Shown: positions 14,734 to 22,422 of the stretch, piece after piece
How positions within the stretch are numbered: position 1 is the first letter of the stretch
How the letters are laid out: each line of letters begins with the position of its first letter
From: Hymenobacter jeollabukensis
GTDB lineage: Bacteria; Bacteroidota; Bacteroidia; Cytophagales; Hymenobacteraceae
NCBI RefSeq assembly: GCF_005771675.1
Contig: NZ_VAJM01000011.1
Span: 62,001-126,000, forward strand
Direction of reading: 5' to 3'
Length of the DNA stretch: 64,000 nucleotides
Notes under the pieces: model-generated
The model's database searches: none
What the model saw: the letters and a program-made list of their open reading frames with translations, nothing else
Told to the model about the DNA's origin: nothing
Position numbers and translations under genes: made by a program

Positions 14734-17499
14734 CTACTTCACCACGAAAGCATAGTCCCCCGAACCTACTTCAAACACGGCCCGGTCGCCTTCCTGGCGC
14801 AGAAATTTCACGCCGGGCGCGGCTGAGGCTTTCTTGCCGCCTTCCTGCACCCGCTCCGCGTCCTTGGCCGGGAGGTAGACCACGGCCTTGGTATTGCCGG
14901 GCACCGTCAGGTTCCAGGTGAAGCGCTTGGCCTCCTGCTGCCAGCTGCTTTTGATGAGGCCGCGCACCGATTGGTAGGAGGCCGTAACCGAGGTCAGGCC
15001 GCTAGTGGGCGTGGGCTTCATTTCCAGGCGCTGGAAGCCCGGCGCGTCGGGGGCGGACTTGATGCCTGCCAGGTTTTCGTACTGCCAGATGAGCAGGTCG
15101 CCGAGCAGCATCACGTGGTTCTGGGAGTTCATGGCCGGGTCGGCGGTGTTGCCGTTCCACAGCTCCCAGATGGTAGTGGCCCCGTTGGCGGCCATGTAGC
15201 CCCAGCTGGGGTAGTCGCGGTTGGCGGCCAGGCGCAGGGCCACGTCGGGGCGGCCGTGCCGGGTGAGGCCGCGCATCAGCCACTGCGTGCCGATGACGCC
15301 GGTGCTGATGTGGCCCTGGTTGTCGACCATAATCTTGTCGACGATGTTCTGGAACATCTTGGCCTCGGCCTCCGGCGGCACCAGGCCGTAGGACAAGGGC
15401 AGCAGGTTGGCCGTGACGGTGTTGTTCGAGTACTGGCAGCTTTCGGGGTTCAGGAATTTCTGGTTGAAAGCGGTTTTCAGCGCGGCCATCTGCTGGGTGT
15501 ACTCGTCGGCGTCCCGGGTCTTGCCCAGCGTCGCGGCGAAGCCGCGCATCAGGTCCAGCATGTGGTAGTAGGTGCTGCTGGCAATGAGCACGCCGTCGGT
15601 GTTGCGGGCGGGGTCTTTGGCGTGAATCAGCTCCTTGGACTCCGGCGGCACGCACCAGTCGCCGTACTTGTCCTTGGTCACGAGGCCATTTTCCGTGTAG
15701 TTCTGGCCCATGTACACCAGCCAGCGGCGCATGGAGTCGTAGTGGCGGGCCAGCACCTGCTCGTCGCCGTACTGGCGGTAGAGCATGTCGGCCACGGTGA
15801 GGTAGGTGCCGGGCCAGGTCACGTTGTCGCCGTAGTAGCGCCAGAAGGCGGGGGCCACGTCGGGGATACTGCCGTCGGCTTTCTGGGCCTGCTCTATGTC
15901 GCGCAGCCACTTGGCGTAGAGGCGGGAGTTGTCGAACATGAAACTCTCGCCGTAGGCCCCGGTGGTCCGGTCGCCGAGCCAGGGCTGCCGCTCGTTGCGC
16001 TGCGGGCAGTCCACAGGCATGCCCTTGTAGTTGCTGCGGATGCCCCAGTAGGCGTTGCGGTACACCTGGTTGATGGTCTGGTCGGAGGTGGTCAGCGCGC
16101 CGGTGGTGGCCATGTCGTCGTACACCACGCGGCCGTCGAAGTCGGCCAGGGTGGGCGTGGCGCCGGCGGGCCAGCCGCTGATTTCCACGTAGCGGAAGCC
16201 GTGGTAGACGAAGCGGGGCTCCCAGGTTTCGCGGGCGCCGCCTTTTAAGGTGTACACGTCGGTCACGCGGGCGTCGCGCAGGTTGCGCACGTACAGCTCG
16301 CCGCTGGGCTGCAGGGTTTCGGCGAAGCGCAGCGTCACCTGGTCGCCGGCCTTGCCCTGCACGCGCAGGCGCAGCCAGCCGGCCAGGTTCTGGCCCATGT
16401 CGAGGATGTACTTGCCGCCGGCCAGGGGCTTGAGGGCCACGGGTCGGAGCGTTTCCATCACCTTCATGTTCTCGTTCATCTGCGCCTCGTAGGTGCCGCC
16501 GGGCTCCTGCACCAGCTCGGCCTTGAGCCAGCTTTTGGCCTCGAAGCCGGCGGTGGCCCAGCCGGGCATTTCCCTGGTGGCGTCATACTCCTCGCCGTCG
16601 TACTCGTTGTTGGTGCGGATGGGGCCGTCGGCGGTGCCCTGCCAGCTCTCGTCGGTCTTGACGATGTCGCGCGTGCCGTCGGCGTAGGTCACCTCGATCT
16701 GCATGAGCAGCTTGGGGTAGCCGAAGGTCTTGATCTTGTAGGGCTTGTAGTGCTGGCGCATGGCGTAGAAGCGGCCGTTGCCCAGGGTCACGCCCACCGC
16801 GTTGGGACCGGCTTTCAGCAGGCCGGTCACGTCGTAGGTATTGTACTTCACGCCCTGGGTGTAGTCGGTGGGGCCGGGGGCCAGCACCTGCTCCCCTACC
16901 CGCTGCCCGTTCAGGTACAGCTCGTACAGGCCCAGCCCGATGATGTAGGCCGTGGCCTGGCGGATGGGCTTGTCGGCCCGGAACTCCTTGCGGAAGTAGC
17001 GGGCCGAGAGGCGGGCGTGGCTGGTTTCGTCGTCCCAGGGAAAGGCGCGGTCGAAGCCGATCCAGCGGCCTTTCCAGTCGAGGTAATTGAGCAGGCCCAT
17101 GCTCCAGCGGGCGGGCGGGCTCCAGGCGGTTTGGCCCTGGGTGGTCCAGGTGCGCACCTTCCAGTAGCAGCGGGTGCGGCTGCGCAACGGGGCGCCGGCG
17201 TAGGCCACGTGCACCGACTGCCCCGAGGTGACTTGGCCGGAGTTCCACAGGTCGCCCTCGTCGGCGGCCAGCTTTTCGGGGGTGGAGGCCACCAGCACCT
17301 GGTAGGCGGTTTGCTCCAGGCCGCGGGCGGAGCCGCTCAGCTCCCAGCTCAGGCGCGGTGCGGTAGCGTCGATGCCTTCGGGGTTGGTGAGCAGCTCGCA
17401 GCGCAGGCGCAGCAGCTGCACGGGGGCGGGCTGGTCGGCGCGGAAGGCCGTCAGCAGCAGGGCGGTGAGAAGCGAAGAAAGTACAATGCGCAGGTTCAT
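14734..17499 (-). CDS. GH78 alpha-L-rhamnosidase, full multidomain form
   Basis: 921 residues from MNLRIVLSSLLTALLLTAFR; a longer start at 17517 adds six residues. The layout is classical: an N-terminal Fn3-like segment (LRCELLTNPEGIDATAPRLS), the rhamnosidase N-domain with WIGF and LYELYLNGQRVG, the concanavalin-like domain, then the six-hairpin catalytic domain with DCPQRNERQPWLGD and a C-terminal beta domain. The acidic residues of that block (first Asp, Glu after Asn, last Asp) are present; the usual QRDER is QRNER. It should remove terminal L-rhamnose from pectin side chains outside the cytoplasm. An AT-rich island separates it from the GH2 gene that would otherwise precede it in the same orientation. 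Confidence 0.92.
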   Translation of the reverse strand: MNLRIVLSSLLTALLLTAFRADQPAPVQLLRLRCELLTNPEGIDATAPRLSWELSGSARGLEQTAYQVLVASTPEKLAADEGDLWNSGQVTSGQSVHVAYAGAPLRSRTRCYWKVRTWTTQGQTAWSPPARWSMGLLNYLDWKGRWIGFDRAFPWDDETSHARLSARYFRKEFRADKPIRQATAYIIGLGLYELYLNGQRVGEQVLAPGPTDYTQGVKYNTYDVTGLLKAGPNAVGVTLGNGRFYAMRQHYKPYKIKTFGYPKLLMQIEVTYADGTRDIVKTDESWQGTADGPIRTNNEYDGEEYDATREMPGWATAGFEAKSWLKAELVQEPGGTYEAQMNENMKVMETLRPVALKPLAGGKYILDMGQNLAGWLRLRVQGKAGDQVTLRFAETLQPSGELYVRNLRDARVTDVYTLKGGARETWEPRFVYHGFRYVEISGWPAGATPTLADFDGRVVYDDMATTGALTTSDQTINQVYRNAYWGIRSNYKGMPVDCPQRNERQPWLGDRTTGAYGESFMFDNSRLYAKWLRDIEQAQKADGSIPDVAPAFWRYYGDNVTWPGTYLTVADMLYRQYGDEQVLARHYDSMRRWLVYMGQNYTENGLVTKDKYGDWCVPPESKELIHAKDPARNTDGVLIASSTYYHMLDLMRGFAATLGKTRDADEYTQQMAALKTAFNQKFLNPESCQYSNNTVTANLLPLSYGLVPPEAEAKMFQNIVDKIMVDNQGHISTGVIGTQWLMRGLTRHGRPDVALRLAANRDYPSWGYMAANGATTIWELWNGNTADPAMNSQNHVMLLGDLLIWQYENLAGIKSAPDAPGFQRLEMKPTPTSGLTSVTASYQSVRGLIKSSWQQEAKRFTWNLTVPGNTKAVVYLPAKDAERVQEGGKKASAAPGVKFLRQEGDRAVFEVGSGDYAFVVK

Positions 17500-17705
17500 C
17501 GGGACGGGCAGCCGCACCCCGCGGCCCCCGCTACGACAGCAGCGGGGAAGCCAGCCGCTACACGGGCCGGCGCCACGGGGCGGTGCTAGGCACTTTTGGC
17601 GTCCACTAGTTCACCATTTTTCCCGGGACAACATTCTACGATCTTAGCATAAAGCTTTAGGATTTGGGCATGGTGGGGTGAGACAGAATGTTCTAACAAA
17701 TGTCT
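17500..17705. other. Gap at the left boundary of the AT-rich island
   Basis: Base composition shifts from GC-rich to AT-rich around 17,620-17,650. A 7-bp hairpin CCCCGCT/AGCGGGG lies at 17526-17547, and AACATTCT near 17,630 is repeated inverted as AGAATGTT near 17,690. I see no integrase, tRNA end or convincing direct repeat matching the right boundary. Confidence 0.5.
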
Positions 17706-18659
17706 TTAATCATTACTAAAATGAAAATATCCTAACTCTTCCGCCCGCTTACTAAACGCCTCAGTGTCATCCAAGCTAATTAGATCATAGTACTCCCCAG
17801 GTGTAAAGTTAGTTCTATGAGTAAAATGCTCACCAATACCAGCAATTGACAATGGACCATACCCGTTTAATTTTAATCCACAAGCGATACACTGAAATTT
17901 TGTAGGTATTACAGCCTGCCTCACGATTATCTCATCATCAGCATGTTCTATCACATCTTTCCCATAAATTTCACCTTGAGTTGTAGCCACTGAACTACAA
18001 GCAGGGCACGTCACCTTATGATGCTTATTATGAGACAAAATTTCACCTTGCTTTTCCGCTTCAGCCCTTAACTCTTGAATCTCATCTTCTGTCTTTGCTT
18101 CAAATACTTTTGTGTGTGCCGCTATTAAGCTTTTCGTTTTTTCAGTAACCTTGGTCTCAGTTTCAGAAATAATCAAATTAGCTACTTCCGCCTCTTCCTC
18201 ATCAAAAAGAGTCTCTAATGTCTCGCCTAGTGATTCAGCAAGCACCTTACAGCATTTATAAAAGCCCTCTATCCAGTATTGCGTTTTATAATCTAAAAAG
18301 GCTGCAGAGCCTGTATGAACCTCCTCATTTCTCCTGTTTGTTATTGCCGAAGCTATTTTTAGATGATCTTCAGTAAATTCAGGAATGAGAGCTTTACACA
18401 AAAGTAAAACTTGAGCTGTACCGACAGATTTTTTCTGAACTTTAGCGGAACCTAAATTTAAAGCATGCAGCAGATTCTGCTGATCTTTATCAGGGTCAGC
18501 CAGAAGTGTTGGGCTTATTCTTGAAATGGCCGCTCGTGACAGTACCTCTAGGCCCATTGCGCAGAATAGGCCAAAAAAAATCTGTTCCTTATCCTCTTGA
18601 AATGCTTTTTCAAAGAAGATTCTTGATTTCGCCCAAAGTGAATCTTTGTCCCAGCTCAT
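17706..18659 (-). CDS. AT-rich accessory protein with HEPN-like Rx4H motif, coiled coil and zinc ribbon
   Basis: 317 residues, no signal peptide. I do not recognise the family. The N-terminal 165 residues are predicted helical and contain ITNRRNEEVHTG (R110-x4-H115), the arrangement of the catalytic motif in HEPN ribonuclease domains. Residues about 155-210 are rich in Glu/Lys with a coiled-coil look (AEVANLIISETETKVTEKTK). The C-terminal part has two Cys pairs, C218-PA-C221 and C257-IA-C260, a zinc ribbon. Codon and base use are clearly unlike the neighbours. It starts 5 bp after the stop of the oxygenase gene, so the two form one unit. HEPN proteins are common in RNA-targeting defence and toxin systems, but this reading rests on one short motif and helical context. 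It could also be a signal-responsive regulator. Confidence 0.55.
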   Translation of the reverse strand: MSWDKDSLWAKSRIFFEKAFQEDKEQIFFGLFCAMGLEVLSRAAISRISPTLLADPDKDQQNLLHALNLGSAKVQKKSVGTAQVLLLCKALIPEFTEDHLKIASAITNRRNEEVHTGSAAFLDYKTQYWIEGFYKCCKVLAESLGETLETLFDEEEAEVANLIISETETKVTEKTKSLIAAHTKVFEAKTEDEIQELRAEAEKQGEILSHNKHHKVTCPACSSVATTQGEIYGKDVIEHADDEIIVRQAVIPTKFQCIACGLKLNGYGPLSIAGIGEHFTHRTNFTPGEYYDLISLDDTEAFSKRAEELGYFHFSND

Positions 18660-18664
18660 TTTTA

Positions 18665-19303
18665 CTATTTTATGTAAATGCGTTTCAAAATTCTTTGTTC
18701 TTCATTGATATATTCAGCGCGGGCGTGAAGCATACGCCAATTATCTACTATAGCAATATTTTTTCCCGTCCATTCTACAACAACAGGATTGACTTTAATT
18801 AAAAATGCATTTATTATATCAACAGCACATGTTGAATATTTATTATAAGGCATCATTATGTTAGGATCATACCTTAGTACTATCTTACCATCATAAGCAA
18901 ATAACAATGAAACAAATTTACTACCAAGAGGAGTTTTAAGCAAAAAAACCGCCTTCTCCAATATCTTCATATCAGCTTGGTCTAAGGACTTAAAAAGCTC
19001 TGATGAATCCACAAGCAACGTGTGGCATTCACTGATTTTTTCACTAGCAAGAACAAAGTACCTGACCGGTATATCCCAAAAAGCTGTATCAGTATGATAC
19101 GGGAAAGATGCAAAACCGTAATTATAGCTAAAACTATCTTTTATTCCACTCCCCTTCCTCTTAGGAACGAGCTTATGGATTGCAGAATTATTCTCGGGGA
19201 CTATCTCACCTATTTTGCTTGAAAATCCAATCAATTCACTATCAGATGTATCATAATCAATAATACACCATCCATTTTTATCTAGGCATTCTTGAGAAGT
19301 CAT
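18665..19303 (-). CDS. AT-rich TauD/TfdA-type Fe(II)/2-oxoglutarate dioxygenase
   Basis: 212 residues, no signal peptide. YHTDTAFWDIPVRYFVL gives the H70-x-D72 pair, and DNWRMLHARAEY supplies the distal His 193 with arginines R195, R204 and R208 that would bind 2-oxoglutarate. This is the facial triad of TauD/TfdA/clavaminate-synthase-like oxygenases. The protein is shorter than typical TauD (about 280), mostly through a compact middle region. Possible substrates are small organic acids, amino acids or modified nucleic-acid or peptide residues; none can be read from sequence. It is first in a two-gene unit with the Rx4H/zinc-ribbon protein. In 18841-18900 I count 18 G/C of 60, versus strongly GC-rich flanks, indicating horizontal acquisition. 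Confidence 0.7.
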   Translation of the reverse strand: MTSQECLDKNGWCIIDYDTSDSELIGFSSKIGEIVPENNSAIHKLVPKRKGSGIKDSFSYNYGFASFPYHTDTAFWDIPVRYFVLASEKISECHTLLVDSSELFKSLDQADMKILEKAVFLLKTPLGSKFVSLLFAYDGKIVLRYDPNIMMPYNKYSTCAVDIINAFLIKVNPVVVEWTGKNIAIVDNWRMLHARAEYINEEQRILKRIYIK

Positions 19304-19391
19304 ATTCTTGAATTAGGCATCCACACCTATACTAAAAACATCTTACCAATGTAGCTATTCAAATAACGCACATATAATCTTAACACGCAAA

Positions 19392-19428
19392 CAGCGGGTA
19401 GCAAACCTCATCGGTTCACTACCCGCTG
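19392..19428. terminator. Hairpin downstream of the GH2 gene
   Basis: CAGCGGGTAG (19392-19401) and CTACCCGCTG (19419-19428) form a perfect 10-bp stem with a 17-nt loop. It lies 20 bp after the stop of the minus-strand GH2 gene and marks the right edge of the AT-rich island. The rest of the gap (19304-19449) is AT-rich with no clear promoter. Confidence 0.65.
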
Positions 19429-19449
19429 CTGCATTCGAGCCCTAACCGT

Positions 19450-22287
19450 CTACCGCTGCCCGACCGCCCCGGCCGGGGCCTGCTGGCCGGAGAAATCGAA
19501 GTACAAGGTCATTTCCTTGGCGTACGAGGGGTCTTTGCCGTAGTCGTAGTACATGTTGGTTTTGCCCATCGGGCCCATGTTCTCGGCTTTCTGCGACTTG
19601 GTGCCGATGGGCGTGATGCCGTGCATAAAGGAGAGCTGGCCGCCGGGGAAGGCCGGGGCCGTGTTGTAGGGCGTGGCCGAGAAGCGCGGCGTGAACAGGC
19701 GCAGGTACACGTCTTCCTGGTCGCAGACTATCGTGAGGGGCTGGCCGGTGGTCTGCAGGGTGAGCCAGTAGAAGTTGGAGTAGTAGCCCTTGAACTCGGG
19801 GTACTCGGGGCCGCGGGTGCCTTCCATTTCGCCGGTGCTGGTGTTGTTGTAGGCCTTGGTCCACACGCCTAGGGTGGTGCCCTTCAGGCGGTCTTTCCAG
19901 ACGCGGTAGGGCCCGTCGCCGCGCCACTGAATGCCTTTGACTTCCTTTTCGGGGTAGTTGAAGTTGAGGCCGGCCAGCTGGAAGTCGTAGTCCTTGGGGA
20001 AGTACTTGGCGGTCATCTTCACCCAGCCCGAGGGGTATACCGTCCACTGCAAGGACTGGTAGCGGCTCTGCTTGCCGAATTTGGCTTCGATGACGACGTT
20101 GGCGCCGTCCTGGCGCTGGCTCAGGCCCTCGAAGGCGGTTTCGCCCTCGGCCAGCACGGGGCCGTTGGAAAGCGGGATGATGCCCTTGGTGTTGCGCACC
20201 TGGCGCAGCAGGCCGGAGCGGCGGCTGAAGGTCAGCTCCACGCCGTTGGCGGCCACCGCGTAAAGCGAATCGGTTTCGGTGAGCTTGGCGGCACCGGTGC
20301 CTTCGAGGCGCACGAGCTGCTGGGCCACGGCGCTGGGGCGGGCAATGGGCCAGCTCCAGGTGTAGATTTCGCGGCCGTCGGGGTACTGGGCGGTGATGTA
20401 GAGCACGTCGTGCTGCTGCCAGTCGGCGGGCAGGGCCACTCTCAGGGTGCCGTAGGTGCCGTTGGGGGCAATGCTGGGCGCGGTGAGGGTGCCGGTTTTG
20501 GTGACGGGCGCGGCCTTGCTGCCGGGGCCGGGCAGTTGGGCGAGTTTCCAGGTGAACTTACACTGATTCAGGTCGGTGAAGTGGAAGCGGTTTTGCACGC
20601 GGAAGGTGCCGTCGAAGGCCGGGGTGATGTCGCGGCGTTCGAAGAACACGGGGCTCCAGACTTCCTTGATGGTGAAGAAGCTGCCCTCCTTTTCGCGGTA
20701 GGGCCCGAGGATGCCGTCGGCGCCGTGGTTGCCGTCGGTGTCGAGGATGCCGCCCTTGTCGGTGCGCACCACGCCGGCGTCGGAGAAGTCCCAGAGGAAG
20801 CCGCCGGCCGAGCGCGGGTGGGCCCACATCTGCTCCCAGTAGTCTTCGAGGCCGGCGCCGTGGCCGCCGTCGTAGAGGCCGTGCAGGAACTCGGTGGGAA
20901 ACACCACGTTGTGGCCCTGCAGGTGCGTGCCGTTGCCGTAGTCGTAGTTGATGTAGTGCTGGGTATCGGTGCCGCGGAACACCTGCCAGGCGTGGATGAC
21001 GGGGCGCTGCTGCAAATCCATGCGGTCGAGCACCGGGTCGAGGTCGAAGTTGTGGCCGCCCTCGTTGCCGTTGACCCACACCACGATGCTGGGGTGGTTT
21101 TCGTCCTTGCGCACCATTTCCTCGGTGAGCTTGGTACCGGTGGGCGTGTCGTAGTTGCCGTGCCAGCCGGCTATTTCGTCGAGCACCATCAGGCCCAGCG
21201 AGTCGCAGGCGGCCAGGAAATGGTCGTCGGGCGGGTAGTGGGCCATGCGCACGGCGTTCATGTTCATCTCTCGCATCAGGTTCACGTCCTGGATGCTCAG
21301 GGCCTTGCTGGTCACGCGGCCGGAGGTAGGCCAGAACGAGTGGCGGTTGACGCCCTTGAACTTGATTTTGACGCCGTTCAGGTACATGCCGTCCCGCTCG
21401 CGCACTTCCATGGTGCGGAAACCGATGCGCTTGTCGACGACGTGCACCGGCTGCCCGCCCTTGCGCAGGGTGAAGGCCACGCGGTAGAGGTTGGGTGTTT
21501 CGGGCGTCCAGAGCTGGGCCTGATTCAGCGAAGTTTGCAGGCGGGTGGTGGCCCCGGCGGCTACGGCCGCGCGGAACTCGGCGCCGGCTTTCTGCCCATC
21601 CAGCGTGTAGAGCTGGCCCACGACTTCGTCGGCCCCGCTGCCCTGGGTGTACACGTCGGCGCGCAGGGAGCCGTCGGCCTTGGCATCCACGGCCACGCGG
21701 CTGATGTGGGTGACGGGCAGGGCCTCCAGGAACACCGGGCGGAAGATGCCGCCGAACAGCCAGAAGTCCCCTCGCCGCTCGGCGTCGTTGACGGATTCGT
21801 TGGCCGAGTGCTTGCTGACGGTGGCTTCGAGCAGGTTGGTTTTGCCTGGCTTGAGCAGCCGGGTAATGTCGTACTTGAAGCGGTAGTAGGAGCCCTGGTG
21901 CATCGGCCCGGCCGACTGACCGTTGATTTTGACCTCAGTATCGGTCATGGCGCCGTCGAAGACGATATTCACCGTCTTGCCGTCCCAGTTCTTGGGCACC
22001 TTGAACTCGTACTTGTACTGGCCCACTTCCTTGCCGCGGGCGGTGTCCTTGGCGTGGCCGTAGTTGTACTTGCCGAAGCCCTGCAGCTCCCAGTTGGAGG
22101 GCACCGGGATGGTGGTCCACTTGCCGGCGTTGCGGCCGGCCGAGCAGTGGAATTTCCACTTCACTGTGTGGTCTTTGTCGGTACCGGAGAGGTACTGAAT
22201 CTGCGTCTGCTGGGCGTGGACGGATGTCAAGGGCAGCATCGTCAGCAGCACGGCAGCCAGGCGGGACGCGGTAGAGGTAATGGGCAT
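19450..22287 (-). CDS. Exported GH2 family glycoside hydrolase
   Basis: 945 residues from MPITSTASRLAAVLLTMLPL with cleavage after SVHA. Sugar-binding jelly roll (WTTIPVPSNWELQGFG), Ig-like domain (IFRPVFLEALP), and TIM barrel with GFRTMEVR, KGVNRHSFWP and HPSIVVWVNGNEGG. E409 in GNE is the acid/base and E466 in FPTEFLHGLYDGG the probable nucleophile. The C-terminal 350 residues add further beta domains. GH2 includes beta-galactosidases, beta-glucuronidases and pectin-active galacturonidases; the exact specificity is unclear. A longer start at 22317 would add residues encoded by a palindromic repeat and is rejected. A hairpin terminator follows, then the AT-rich island. Confidence 0.88.
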   Translation of the reverse strand: MPITSTASRLAAVLLTMLPLTSVHAQQTQIQYLSGTDKDHTVKWKFHCSAGRNAGKWTTIPVPSNWELQGFGKYNYGHAKDTARGKEVGQYKYEFKVPKNWDGKTVNIVFDGAMTDTEVKINGQSAGPMHQGSYYRFKYDITRLLKPGKTNLLEATVSKHSANESVNDAERRGDFWLFGGIFRPVFLEALPVTHISRVAVDAKADGSLRADVYTQGSGADEVVGQLYTLDGQKAGAEFRAAVAAGATTRLQTSLNQAQLWTPETPNLYRVAFTLRKGGQPVHVVDKRIGFRTMEVRERDGMYLNGVKIKFKGVNRHSFWPTSGRVTSKALSIQDVNLMREMNMNAVRMAHYPPDDHFLAACDSLGLMVLDEIAGWHGNYDTPTGTKLTEEMVRKDENHPSIVVWVNGNEGGHNFDLDPVLDRMDLQQRPVIHAWQVFRGTDTQHYINYDYGNGTHLQGHNVVFPTEFLHGLYDGGHGAGLEDYWEQMWAHPRSAGGFLWDFSDAGVVRTDKGGILDTDGNHGADGILGPYREKEGSFFTIKEVWSPVFFERRDITPAFDGTFRVQNRFHFTDLNQCKFTWKLAQLPGPGSKAAPVTKTGTLTAPSIAPNGTYGTLRVALPADWQQHDVLYITAQYPDGREIYTWSWPIARPSAVAQQLVRLEGTGAAKLTETDSLYAVAANGVELTFSRRSGLLRQVRNTKGIIPLSNGPVLAEGETAFEGLSQRQDGANVVIEAKFGKQSRYQSLQWTVYPSGWVKMTAKYFPKDYDFQLAGLNFNYPEKEVKGIQWRGDGPYRVWKDRLKGTTLGVWTKAYNNTSTGEMEGTRGPEYPEFKGYYSNFYWLTLQTTGQPLTIVCDQEDVYLRLFTPRFSATPYNTAPAFPGGQLSFMHGITPIGTKSQKAENMGPMGKTNMYYDYGKDPSYAKEMTLYFDFSGQQAPAGAVGQR

Positions 22288-22300
22288 GCGGGAAGGATTG

Positions 22301-22412
22301 GTAGAGACGCGACCCATCGCGTCTCAATCGTTGCTGATGTTGTTTTGACTGCCGGGGCCGCTCGTTCAACGCAGACCGTTCAACGACGAGACGCGAAGGG
22401 TCGCGTCTCTAC
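22301..22412. repeat. Palindromic repeat family E (GTAGAGACGCGAC)
   Basis: Left arm GTAGAGACGCGACCCATCGC then GTCTC; right arm GAGACGCGAAGGGTCGCGTC ending TCTAC. A second inner pair (CAATCGTTG / CAACGACG) is nested inside. It occupies the gap between the GH2 gene and the sialidase-fold gene. Confidence 0.88.
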
Positions 22413-22422
22413 ACCGGGCGGC

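Noticed and set aside
17640-19390. Integrated mobile element with attachment sites
   Set aside because: No integrase, transposase, tRNA fragment or matching direct repeats at the AT-rich boundaries; only composition supports transfer.
22288-22317. Earlier start for the first GH2 gene
   Set aside because: Lies in palindromic repeat E; the later ATG gives a clean signal peptide.
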